From positions 28,745,450 through 28,809,449 of the forward strand of contig CM036764.1 in the NCBI GenBank assembly GCA_020796225.1: a stretch of 64,000 nt of DNA, in the 5' to 3' direction. Shown here one piece after another: positions 10,043-19,914 of the stretch. The notes under the pieces were generated by a model, which had not been told where the DNA came from, did no database searches, and was given only the letters and a program-made list of their open reading frames with translations. A program made the translations under genes and the position numbers. Source of the stretch: Arion vulgaris. Lineage: Eukaryota; Mollusca; Gastropoda; Stylommatophora; Arionidae. Within the stretch, counting starts at the first letter, position 1. Each line of letters begins with the position of its first letter.

Positions 10043-10340
10043 AAAAAATTATGATACTCGAAAGTCCTGCTACTTATTTTCATCTCAGAGATTGCAGATG
10101 GATTTTTACCGGAAATTGAACAACGTTTACGGTTGTACACTTCCAACTGGCTACAACTGAGCTTCATGAACTCTTCAAGTATTAACTCTTACTGGACCAG
10201 GGCAAAAGTCAATTTTTTACATACCATTTGTTTTTAGAATAAAAACGCCTTTTGGTGTGACTTCTTGTAAAAAAGGTGGGCAACCCAAAGTCACATAGTT
10301 TGGCGTTTGGTCCACAACGAGTTAAATGTATAAATAAAAC
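10043..10340. other. No recognisable feature
   Basis: A non-coding stretch with short low-complexity segments. Confidence 0.35.
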
Positions 10341-10344
10341 TAAC

Positions 10345-10863
10345 AAAAAAGTTTGAATATATATATATATATATAAAATTAGCTAGCAAGCTGGAATGTA
10401 TATATAAAACTAGCTAGGAAGTTAGAATATTTATATATATTTATAAGTAAAAAGTAAAGGAACCATTTCATACCTCGAGGTATATAGGTCAATACAGTGT
10501 TAGGCCTGTATTTTTCATTGGCCGTCGGCACACGATGGGTGATGGGGTCAGCACCACGCCAGCCGCCTTTACTTTCCCAGAGCCTGTCTGGTACCCAGTT
10601 GAGGCTGGGTCGACCTGAGAGCCGTCGCGGTCGGGAAATATATATATATAAAACTAGCTAGGAAGTTAGAATATATAAATGTAGCTAGCTAACAAATTTG
10701 AATGTATACATATATATATATATATATATATAAAACTAGCTAGGAAGTTAGAATATATAAATGTAGCTAGCTAACAAATTTGAATGTATACATATATATA
10801 TATATATAAAACTAGCTAGGAAGTTAGAATATATAAATGTAGCTAGCTAACAAATTTGAATGT

Positions 10864-10940
<77 letters not shown>
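10345..10940. repeat. TA microsatellite and ~75-bp AT-rich tandem block
   Basis: Repeated blocks of AAAACTAGCTAGGAAGTTAG plus AATGTAGCTAGCTAACAAAT are separated by (TA)n of varying length. The longest pure TA run is about 10868-10940. A family C SINE sits inside this block at 10447-10637. Confidence 0.92.
10447..10637 (-). mobile_element. SINE family C, copy 1
   Basis: Minus strand: CGGCTCTCAGGTCGACCCAG, then GGGTACCAGACAGG, CATCACCCATCGTGTGCCGA, CTATATACCACGAGGTATGA and a 3' end GGTTCCTTTACTTTTTA. Two other copies (about 22.0 and 36.0 kb) share the distal half. The copy at 22 kb retains a tRNA-like head. Confidence 0.85.
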
Positions 10941-10945
<5 letters not shown>

Positions 10946-11044
10946 AGTAGAATGTATACATTCATTCAGTGTAAAATGTCTTGTTTGGAAACTATGCTCA
11001 CACCACAGTTTTTCTAAATATTTCTTTGTCATGTGCAATGTAAT

Positions 11045-11380
11045 GAACATAAAATGGGACGACTTCAGGAGAGGTGATGAAATCAGAGAAATGTTTGGTC
11101 AAGCACTAGTAACAATTGTTATAAGAAAGAGAAGGATGTATGCTTTACATACTCTGAGATGAGCAAAGAATCACAAAGCAAGGATTGAAATGGGAGGCAA
11201 TTGATTCAAGAAAGAAATGAAGTCACAGGGAAAGGTTAACATGAACATTATTGATAGAAGCGAGAAATATCGTACTCAATTCCATGGAAGAAATTGAACG
11301 AGTTGCCCTGGCTAGAGCGGTATGACGAAATTGCTTGCAGACACTGTACAGCGTATAACGGTATGAGAGGAATACAGTAA
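11045..11380 (+). mobile_element. LINE C-terminal/3' fragment
   Basis: Matches the LINE 3' end at 3.5-3.8 kb: TTCCATGGAAGAAATTGAAC, GAGTTGCCCTGGCTAGAGCG, then AACGGTATGAGAGGAATA. Stops and frameshifts throughout. Confidence 0.7.
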
Positions 11381-11404
11381 TACATTATATTCAATGTGTC
11401 TTAT

Positions 11405-12240
11405 ACGTAACTCAAATGTCAAGGCTGTCCTTCTATATGGAACGGAGACATGGAGAATAACTCAGGGGAACACCAAAATGTTGCAACAGACATTCATCAT
11501 TAGATGCATGAGCAGGATACTCCATCTGTGATGGTATGACAGGACTACAAACAAGGAAATGTAAGATAGAACGGGACACCAGTATACAAACAAGGAACTG
11601 TAGGACAGAACGGGACAACAGCATACTCCATCTGACAAACAAGGAACTGTAGGACAGAACGGGACAACAGTATACATACAAGGAACTGTAGGACAGAACG
11701 GGACAACAGTATACAAACAAGGAACTGTAGGACAGAACGGGACAACAGTATACAAACAAGGAACTGTAGGACAGAACGGGACAACATTATACAAACAAGG
11801 AACTGTAGGACAGAACGGGACAACAGCATACTAACAAGGAACTGTAGGACAGAACGGGACAACAGTATACAAACAAGGAACTGTAGGACAGAACGGGACA
11901 ACAGCATACTAACAAGGAACTGTAGGACAGAACGGGACAACAGTAAGTGTGTGTGTGGAGCAAGAGATAAGGGGTAGAATGTGACGATGGATAAGACACA
12001 CACTGAGGAGACCCCCCGAACAGCATCACCAGACAGGCTCTACGATGGAACCCTCAGGGTAATAGAGGTAAGGGAAGAGCCAAGAACACATGAAGACGGA
12101 AGTTAGAGACGGAATGCAAGACAATGGGGAGAGAGTGGAATGATCTGGAAAAGATGGCATTGGATAGGATGACTCGGAAGGCCTTGCTTGCGGACCTATG
12201 CCTCCCTAGGGGACCAAGGGTGAAGAAGACGAATGTAATG
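11405..12240 (+). mobile_element. LINE reverse-transcriptase C-terminus containing a minisatellite
   Basis: Before the array the frame reads KAVLLYGTETWRITQGNTK and RCMSRILHL, the usual RT thumb motif (VLLYGAETW...LRRIL). After the array it resumes with RWIRHTLRRPPNSITRQAL, then RWNPQGN-like and a decayed basic tail. The segment between these motifs has expanded into the 39-bp array at 11540-11942. Multiple stops: a dead copy. Confidence 0.85.
11540..11942. repeat. 39-bp minisatellite inside a LINE coding region, about 10 copies
   Basis: The unit AAGGAACTGTAGGACAGAAC plus GGGACAACAGTATACAAAC recurs exactly every 39 bp. In the LINE frame one unit reads TNKEL*DRTGQQY, matching the stretch these LINE proteins carry before the GHTLR motif. 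The first unit still joins the LINE frame (DRTTNKE). The array therefore arose by tandem expansion of LINE sequence. Confidence 0.93.
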
Positions 12241-12371
12241 TGTCCAGCATCTGCTGCCTCAATTTTCTATGTCTATTACAACTAGCCTCTATTTTCTTCT
12301 TGATATTTCTTCTATTGTTTTGTCTTGTTAGTTAACATTTCGATGTTGACATTCAAAACCACAAGAAGACA

Positions 12372-12457
12372 TGTTGTCCAGAAATATATCTTGGTGTGTG
12401 TGTGTGTTGTCCGGAACCCACTCTCTCTCTCTCTATGTCAGTGTTGTCCAGAAATGC

Positions 12458-12492
<35 letters not shown>

Positions 12493-12596
12493 AGTGTTGT
12501 CCAGAAATGTCACACACACTCTGTCTCTCTCTGTCAGTGTTGTCCAGAAATGTCACACACACACTCTCTATCAGTGATGTCCAGAAATATTACCCA

Positions 12597-12636
<40 letters not shown>

Positions 12637-12655
12637 GTCTGTGTGTGTTGTCCCA
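12372..12655. repeat. Compound CT-rich microsatellite with GTTGTCCAGAAAT spacers
   Basis: Runs of CT alternate with the short conserved spacer GTTGTCCAGAAATG, five to six times, ending in a long (CT)n and (TGTC)n. A compound array rather than a simple microsatellite. Confidence 0.88.
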
Positions 12656-12761
12656 CTGTGGGTTTAGTAAGGTCTTGACTAGCTCTGGTTTGTTGACCAC
12701 GACTTCTGTCATCGCATTGACTTTGTATCAAATACTACATGTAGGTCTCACAATATTGAAA

Positions 12762-12958
12762 TACCCACACCTCGGCAACCCACACCTCGGCAACCCACAC
12801 CTCGGCAACCCACACCTCGGCAACCCACACCTCGGCAACCCACACCTCGGCAACCCACACCTCGGCAACCCACACCTCGGCAACCCACACCTCGGCAACC
12901 CACACCTCGGCAACCCACACCTCGGCAACTCACACCTCGGCAACCCACACCTCGGCAT
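12762..12958. repeat. 15-bp GC-rich minisatellite, about 13 copies
   Basis: CCCACACCTCGGCAA repeats without indels; one unit has CTCACACC. It is open in several frames on both strands (for example the CGLPR pentamer on the minus strand) because the unit is 5 codons and lacks stops. No coding context. Confidence 0.97.
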
Positions 12959-13074
12959 AATTAAGAAACACAATGAGAGATTAATTTCAGCACGACATTA
13001 GTTTTATTTATGCAATGATCGTTATAATTACATTTACTAGCTCAACATGTCTGGTTCATTACATAAGTTGAGGG

Positions 13075-13200
13075 CTTCTGAGGCATAGAGGCAAAGTGCT
13101 CGCTTCTTGTTCCAAAGGTACTCAATTCCCCCTTCCCGCGTATAGCGACTGTGATATTTTTCCAGAGATCTCTGTTCTTACTGTAGTTCAGATCGAGTTC
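13075..13200 (+). mobile_element. tRNA-derived SINE, family I-like fragment
   Basis: TGAGGCATAGAGGCAAAGTG resembles an A-box region, GGTACTCAATTCCC a B box, followed by TTTTTCCAGAGATCTCTG, the family I body motif. Confidence 0.55.
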
Positions 13201-13239
13201 CTAGTTTTATAGGAGACGAACGTATAGCAGTACAAGCCT

Positions 13240-13525
13240 AGAGTTGTTGGAGGTTTTTGGGTCTGCAAGCAAGGTGGAAATATTTAGGTCATCAGACGAA
13301 AGGGGACTAAATCGACAAGTCCTTATGTGGTCACCAGTTGGGAAAAGAAAACGTGGAAGACCAAAGACCACTCTTCGAAGAACCATCCAACAAGAAAGTA
13401 AACTATTGGGATGTAAAACCATACAAGATCTCCAACTGCTAGCAAACGAACCGCATCGCATGGAGATCTAAACCCTCTGCCCTATGTGCCGCCTTTGGCT
13501 CGAAAGGAACAAACAAACTAACTAA
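13240..13525 (+). mobile_element. LINE-2-type 3' end with (AACT)n tail
   Basis: Encodes the C-terminus SDERGLNRQVLMWSPVGKRK, then RGRPKTTLRRTIQQESKLLG and IQDLQLLANEP, a LINE RT C-terminal signature. It ends in the tail ACAAACTAACTAA. The same family appears on the minus strand at 57.9-58.7 kb with a (TTAG)n-complement tail. The tail runs directly into the 71-bp array. Confidence 0.85.
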
Positions 13526-14217
13526 GCAAGCCGGGTACTCTCCCCCAGGCACTGTAGGGAAAAGGGTTAACACTCATACTTCAACTAACTAACTAAGCAA
13601 GCCGGGTACTCTCCCCCAGGCACTGTAGGGAAAAGGGTTAACACTCATACTTCAACTAACTAACTAAGCAAGCCGGGTACTCTACCCCATGCACTGTAGG
13701 GAAAAGGGTTAACACTCATACTTCAACTAACTAACTAAGCAAGCCGGGTACTCTCCCCCATGCACTGTAGGGAAAAGGGTTAACACTCATACTTCAACTA
13801 ACTAACTAAGCAAGCCGGGTACTCTACCCCATGCACTGTAGGGAAAAGGGTTAACACTCATACTTCAACTAACTAACTAAGCAAGCCGGTACTTCCCCCA
13901 TGCACTGTAGGGAAAAGGGTTAACACTCATACTTCAACTAACTAACTAAGCAAGCCGGGTACTCTACCCCATGCACTGTAGGGAAAAGGGTTAACACTCA
14001 TACTTCAACTAACTAACTAAGCAAGCCGGGTACTCTACCCCATGCACTGTAGGGAAAAGGGTTAACACTCATACTTCAACTAACTAACTAAGCAAGCCGG
14101 GTACTCTCCCCCAGGCACTGTAGGGAAAAGGGTTAACACTCATACTTCAACTAACTAACTAAGCAAGCCGGGTACTCTACCCCATGCACTGTAGGGAAAA
14201 GGGTTAACACTCATACT
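13513..14217. repeat. 71-bp minisatellite, about 10 copies
   Basis: Each unit starts with the LINE-tail motif AACTAACTAACTAA, then GCAAGCCGGGTACTCT, GCACTGTAGGGAAAAGGG and TTAACACTCATACTTC. Variants CCCCCAGGC and ACCCCATGC alternate in runs. One unit (about 13880) has several single-base deletions. The unit contains the poly-tail of the adjacent LINE, so the LINE 3' junction is the likely seed. Confidence 0.95.
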
Positions 14218-14399
14218 TCCTGGTGGTTCGAGAACATCAACATTAACGCACATATCGTCATTCTGATCCCTAGTCACTCCATCAGATGAATGCCAATTAA
14301 GTTTGTGAATCTCCTTATGGGGGCAAAGATGGTACCTACAATTACTAAGCTCGACAGCAAACATACATATATACGTACATACATATACATACATACATA

Positions 14400-15190
14400 T
14401 ATACCTAAGATATGTAGATAATATGTTATTGGTAGCCGAGAATGAGCAACAAATACAAGAAATAGTAGACCAGCTAGAAACAAAACTAGCAAGTAATATG
14501 AATTACACATTAACATTCAGAAAACGAATACTATGGTTATCAGCAAAGAAAAGAAGCCAAAAATAAATATAAGAATCCGGAGAACTATTGAAGCAAGCAA
14601 GCAATATATTATATCTAGGACACATGATTACATATGATGGCAGATGGAAAAAAGAGATTAGACAGAGAAAAGGAATGGCCAAAGTGCACTCTATGACATG
14701 AGCAAGTTTACACGTTATCTAAACGTATAACAGAATAGCTAAAGATAAGGTTTATCAAGTGCAAAATTTACTCTGTATTTTTGTATGTTTCAGAAACATG
14801 AACAAGCATTTGGAAGACAGAATTAATACATTTGAGATGTGGAAATACAGAAGAATATGTTGCATTTCATGGACAGAATAACAGATATATAAAGAAGTTC
14901 TAGAAAAACTAGTAATGAAGACAGAATTACTACTGGAAATAAAAATGAAACAATCAAAATATTTCGGACACATAGACAAGACATGATACATTGATCACAA
15001 CGTTATTATAGGGGAAGTTAAAGAACAGCTAACAAATGTGAAGACAGAGACACAAGTAGGAGAGAAACATCAAGGGATGGACAAATTACAGTCTGGTATA
15101 GTGTACCATCCAGGACAGAGATGAGATGCTGGAGATCTATTACAGCCAACCTTCTATGCGATGCTGGCAGCTGATGGTGATGCTATATTA
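14400..15190 (+). mobile_element. Decayed LINE reverse transcriptase
   Basis: LRYVDNMLLVAENEQQIQEI corresponds to the RT catalytic box (consensus YADDTLL), with the second and third catalytic positions changed to V and D-N. Later segments include GHMITYDGRW, ISCISWTE-like and KYFGHIDKT, then a decayed end. Multiple stops and shifts. Confidence 0.7.
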
Positions 15191-15229
15191 ACTGTACCTT
15201 GTTTTTTGGGAAAGAAAAAGAGTGAGTAG

Positions 15230-15920
15230 GCAAGAAAGGATAAGAAAGAGATGTGAGAGGGTGAGAGAGAGGTTAAAAGAGAGGGAGAGAGAGTGTGTTA
15301 GAGGCAGATATGATGACTGGGAAGAATAACAGATTACAGAAAGGGAGGATTGGTTGGAGTGAGAGAACTGGTAAAAAGATAAGAAGTGAGGGTGCGAGAA
15401 AGGATGAAATAAGAGAGAGAAGGAGACGAAGAAATGATGAGAGAGAGAGAGAGAGGAGAGAGAGGAGAGAGCAAGAGAGTGTAAAAGAAAGTAAGATCAT
15501 AAGCTTGGAGAAGACCGGATTAGAGAAAGAAAGAATTGGTGAGAGAAAGAGAGGGAGAGGATTAGAGATTGAAGTGAGGGTGTAAGAGGTGTACGCATGA
15601 AAGAGAGAAGAAGGAGATGCAGATAGAATATAAGGAAGAGGAATTAGCGTTATATGAACGTTAGAGAGAGGAGAATGGTGGGAGAGATATGGTAAGCGTT
15701 ACAGAGAGGATAAGACTGAGAGGAAAAGAAAGTGTGAGAGAGAAGGCGAGACAGATGAAGAAGGCATGAGAGAGGGTGAGAGTGACAGAGAGAAAACAAT
15801 AGAGACATGCAGATGATATGAAAGAGAGGGGTAGCTTAAATGAAAAGATGAGTCAGAGATGAAAAGAAAGTTAGAAAGAGAGAGAGAGAGAGTGAGAAAG
15901 AGAGAGAGAGAGAGTGGTAG
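15230..15920. repeat. Polypurine GA-rich tract
   Basis: About 700 bp of strongly strand-biased purine sequence, with pure GAGAGA runs near 15430, 15870 and 15900. Open frames rich in R, E and K or S and L are composition artefacts. Such tracts can form H-DNA; that is inference. Confidence 0.9.
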
Positions 15921-16362
15921 TAGCTAATACAACACTCTTGCTTCCACCAGCATAGTTTTCGTGTACTAACACATAAGCCCTTGGGAATGAGAAGAGTTAA
16001 TCCATATCCTATGAAAAGACCTTAGACCAGGCTCCTCATTGAATCCCCTCGAGTATCCTACAGTCTCAACAATTCTTGAAGTTATACAAGTAGTTGGTGA
16101 TATATAATTTAGTTATAGCCAATTATAGAAAACAATGATAACAATTGAAAACAAGATACATATTAACAGTAACAACATATAGGTTAGTGAAACATGGATA
16201 TTTAACAAGTTAGTTGAAAAGCATATATGGACTTTTGAATATAATTGCACAGAATAAAGCCTTCTCAGACTGCACAGTGTATATGTCAGACTAAAACATA
16301 GACTCCAGAGCACATCCTGCAGTCATGTCCATCATACATACACAAACAAAACGAAACATAGT
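15921..16362. other. No recognisable feature
   Basis: Non-coding AT-rich DNA without visible element ends. Confidence 0.35.
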
Positions 16363-16364
16363 CT

Positions 16365-16560
16365 CATGAACGAAGCTTACAGAGCAAAGCTATATGAACG
16401 AAGCTTACAGAGCAAAGCTATATGAACGAAGCTTACAGAGCAAAGCTATATGAACGAAGCTTACAGAGCAAAGCTATATGAACGAAGCTTACAGAGCAAA
16501 GCTATATGAACGAAGCTTACAGAGCAAAGCTATATGAACGAAGCTTACAGAGCAAAGCTA
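16365..16560. repeat. 28-bp minisatellite, 7 copies
   Basis: ATGAACGAAGCTTACAGAGC plus AAAGCTAT repeats with no substitutions in the inner copies, each containing a HindIII site (AAGCTT). It sits just upstream of a short GAA-tailed retroposon end (GATCGCAAAGAAGAAGAA, about 16635-16657). Confidence 0.95.
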
Positions 16561-16649
16561 TGGGAAACTCTCGAGGAACTCAACTGACATGCAGCTTCAT
16601 AGAGGCAACCCATCGCATGGTTAAGATGATCATACGAAACGGATCGCAA

Positions 16650-17145
16650 AGAAGAAGAAGAATATCAATGTTACAGAATAGTCCTACGTATGCCATGGAC
16701 AGTTAAGAGAACAAATAGATCTATACAAAAGAACTCATAATCAAAGAAAACTGGCTGATGCTACAAAAGAAAACTGGCTGATGCTACAAAAGAAAACTGG
16801 CTGATGCTACAAAAGAAAACTGGCTGATGCTACAAAAGAAAACTGGCTGATGCTACAAAAGAAAACTGGCTGATGCTACAAAAGAAAACTAGCTGATGCT
16901 ACAAAAGAGCGTGAATAAAATGAAGTATTTTGGACACATAAAAAGACAGGAATGTTGAAAAAAAATCATTATAGAAGAAGGCATCCTGGCAAAGAGGAGA
17001 AGAGATAGATAATGGCAAAGATTGATTCAGGACGTGACGATTTGAGCATGATGGCTGCAGAGGTGAACATCTGACCTATGAGAAAAAAACCATTCTGAAT
17101 GACTAAAGTGACAAAGCTCTGCTCAGGATAAGCTATTGGATGATG
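16650..17145 (+). mobile_element. LINE-1-type C-terminus relic with internal minisatellite
   Basis: The start reads RIVLRMPWTVKRTN (RT thumb, compare KILRIPWIEK at 57.6 kb), then an ENWLMLQ-like motif amplified as a 23-bp array, then MKYFGHIKRQE, IIEEGILAKRRR and a decayed tail ending AAGCTATTGGATGATGAT. The order matches the better-preserved copy at 56.9-57.9 kb. Confidence 0.85.
16737..16910. repeat. 23-bp minisatellite inside LINE coding sequence, 7 copies
   Basis: AAAAGAAAACTGGCTGATGC plus TAC repeats every 23 bp. The first unit is in the LINE frame as ENWLM, equivalent to VKENWLINN in the copy at 57.7 kb. Because 23 is not a multiple of three, the expansion also destroyed the frame. Confidence 0.93.
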
Positions 17146-17544
17146 ATAGTAAATAATGACCTCCTTGTGTCTTCTTGGGTTGCGGAGAATTTAACAGCTG
17201 TCTCTTCTCGCATGTCGTAAAAACCTAAAAGATTGGCAGGAGATCCTACACTGTAAAAACAGCAAATATATACAGAAAAATAGAACACAAAAAATCCAAA
17301 CTTCGCATGCAGACCCGTAAGCAATAATAGAGACCCAAGACTAAAGTGAGTGAACATTTTTATGTCTCTGATCTAATGTGTCTTTGGTGATGACGAGGAC
17401 TGAATAATGAGAATAAATAATAAAACGATAATTTGTTTGTGTTAATGTACATTGAATAAGTAGAAATTAGTCTTGTATTTGAGAATCCCGATAAAAAAAC
17501 CTCCCACAATCTTATTTATCATGTACATTGGTCTTGGTGTCTCC
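17146..17544. other. No recognisable feature
   Basis: Non-coding; short open frames only, no transposon ends. Confidence 0.35.
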
Positions 17545-17555
17545 CTTAGATTTTT

Positions 17556-17798
17556 AGTTAATTGCATATCCTTTACATGACTTTGTGAACCAACCCAGCT
17601 TTTTAACGCTGTTTGTGATTTTTCTAGGCATTATTACGTTCATTAGTTTGCCATTGCTTTCTGAACTGGTGGTGCCATCGTCCTTTGTTAAAATCCACGC
17701 GAAACAATTTGCAACCAAATTGTACGCAGCGTGATTCGAACTCAGGACGTCGGGGTTAATAGACCGAGTCACTATCCCCTAAGCTACAGACGCCACTA
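17556..17798 (-). mobile_element. tRNA-derived SINE, family E, copy 1
   Basis: The minus strand starts GTGGCGTCTGTAGCTTAGGG (A box TAGCTTAGGGG) with GAGTTCGAATCACG as the B box. The body holds CAGAAAGCAATGGCAAACTA and CTAGAAAAATCACAAACAGC, then AAAGGATATGCAATTAAC. Probable TSD at 17545-17555 and 17799-17809 with two mismatches. Confidence 0.9.
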
Positions 17799-17957
17799 CT
17801 TAGGTTCTTACAACTCTTGATTCTATGGTGACAAATATCCTAAAAACTACATGTTAATCATGGGTGCATGCGTGTTATATGTATATACATATGTGCAGTT
17901 GTTTTGTTTTAGATTTATAAAGACAAAGACTAAATACGTCCGTGTTTGTGCCAGCAC

Positions 17958-19560
17958 GCTTAGAATCCGCCATGATGTTCTATGTTGTGTAGTGGATGCT
18001 GTTAGAATCCGCCATGATGTTCTATGTTGTGTAGTGGATGCTGTTAGAATCCGCCATGATGTTCTATGTTGTGTAGTGGATGCTGTTAGAATCCGCCATG
18101 ATGTTCTATGTTGTGTAGTGGATGCTGTTAGAATCCGCCATGATGTTCTATGTTGTGTAGTGGATGCTGTTAGAATCCGCCATGATGTTCTATGTTGTGT
18201 AGTGGATGCTGTTAGAATCCGCCATGATGTTCTATGTTGTGTAGTGGATGCTGTTAGAATCCGCCATGATGTTCTATGTTGTGTAGTGGATGCTGTTAGA
18301 ATCCGCCATGATGTTCTATGTTGTGTAGTGGATGCTGTTAGAATCCGCCATGATGTTCTATGTTGTGTAGTGGATGCTGTTAGAATCCGCCATGATGTTC
18401 TATGTTATGTAGTGGATGCTGTTAGAATCCGCCATGATGTTCTATGTTATGTAGTGGATGCTGTTAGAATCCGCCATGATGTTCTATGTTATGTAGTGGA
18501 TCCTGTTAGAATCCGCCATGATGTTCTATGTTATGTAGTGGATCCTGTTAGAATCCGCCATGATGTTCTATGTTATGTAGTGGATGCTGTTAGAATCCGC
18601 CATGATGTTCTATGTTGTGTAGTGGATGCTGTTAGAATCCGCCATGATGTTCTATGTTGTGTAGTGGATGCTGTTAGAATCCGCCATGATGTTCTATGTT
18701 GTGTAGTGGATGCTGTTAGAATCCGCCATGATGTTCTATGTTGTGTAGTGGATCCTGTTAGAATCCGCCATGATGTTCTATGTTATGTAGTGGATGCTGT
18801 TAGAATCCGCCATGATGTTCTATGTTGTGTAGTGGATGCTGTTAGAATCCGCCATGATGTTCTATGTTATGTAGTGGATGCTGTTAGAATCCGCCATGAT
18901 GTTCTATGTTATGTAGTGGATGCTGTTAGAATCCGCCATGATGTTCTATGTTATGTAGTGGATGCTGTTAGAATCCGCCATGATGTTCTATGTTGTGTAG
19001 TGGATGCTGTTAGAATCCGCCATGATGTTCTATGTTGTGTAGTGGATGCTGTTAGAATCCGCCATGATGTTCTATGTTGTGTAGTGGATGCTGTTAGAAT
19101 CCGCCATGATGTTCTATGTTGTGTAGTGGATGCTGTTAGAATCCGCCATGATGTTCTATGTTGTGTAGTGGATGCTGTTAGAATCCGCCATGATGTTCTA
19201 TGTTGTGTAGTGGATGCTGTTAGAATCCGCCATGATGTTCTATGTTGTGTAGTGGATGCTGTTAGAATCCGCCATGATGTTCTATGTTATGTAGTGGATG
19301 CTGTTAGAATCCGCCATGATGTTCTATGTTATGTAGTGGATCCTGTTAGAATCCGCCATGATGTTCTATGTTATGTAGTGGATCCTGTTAGAATCCGCCA
19401 TGATGTTCTATGTTATGTAGTGGATGCTGTTAGAATCCGCCATGATGTTCTATGTTGTGTAGTGGATGCTGTTAGAATCCGCCATGATGTTCTATGTTGT
19501 GTAGTGGATGCTGTTAGAATCCGCCATGATGTTCTATGTTATGTAGTGGATGCTGTTAGA
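17958..19560. repeat. 42-bp minisatellite, about 38 copies, with a long-range duplicated block
   Basis: Unit GTTAGAATCCGCCATGATGT plus TCTATGTTGTGTAGTGGATGCT. No indels, so a 593-codon frame stays open (repeat AVRIRHDVLCCVVD). Variant units carry TTATG for TTGTG and GATCC for GATGC. The pattern of variants around 18481 recurs at 19321, exactly 20 units (840 bp) later. I do not regard the frame as a gene: nothing upstream looks like a promoter or exon, and variation is not biased to silent sites. Confidence 0.96.
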
Positions 19561-19563
19561 AAG

Positions 19564-19587
19564 ACCCAACAAAGCTTTGTTGTGGGT
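19564..19587. repeat. Palindrome at the end of the 42-bp array
   Basis: CAACAAAGCTTTGTTG is a perfect 16-bp palindrome, extended by ACCC and GTGGGT into a longer imperfect hairpin followed by a T run. It lies only a few bases after the last repeat unit. Confidence 0.75.
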
Positions 19588-19614
19588 TTTTTAAAAATGC
19601 TAAACGATTCAGTG

Positions 19615-19859
19615 GTGGCGTCTGTGGTCTAGGGGATAAGGACTCGGTCTATTAACCCTGACGTTCTTAGTTCGAACCACGCTGCGGGCAGTTTGGTTGC
19701 AAATTGTTTCGCGTGGATTTTTACAAAAGGACGATGGCACCACCCGTTCAGAAAGCAATGGAAAACTACTGAACTGATGCCTAGAAAAATCACAAACAGC
19801 GGTTAAAAAGCTAGGGTTGATTCGCAAAGTCCTGTAAAGGATATGCAATTTACTTTTAG
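19615..19859 (+). mobile_element. tRNA-derived SINE, family E, copy 2
   Basis: GTGGTCTAGGGGATAAGG gives an A box and CTTAGTTCGAACCACG a B box. The body motif AAAGCAATGGAAAACTACTG and tail AAAGGATATGCAATTTAC match other E copies. Perfect 11-bp TSD ACGATTCAGTG (19604-19614, 19860-19870). Confidence 0.93.
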
Positions 19860-19914
19860 ACGATTCAGTGTTTGACAATTTTTTTTTCTAGGGTCCTCAG
19901 GTCCTCAAATACTT

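Noticed and set aside
15230..15920. Basic or Ser/Leu-rich coding region
   Set aside because: Pure composition effect of a polypurine tract; no motif and no conserved frame.
17851..19632. 593-codon open frame on the plus strand
   Set aside because: It is entirely the 42-bp array. Unit variants change amino acids (C to Y, A to P) as readily as anything else, and there is no exon structure or non-repeat coding sequence at either end.
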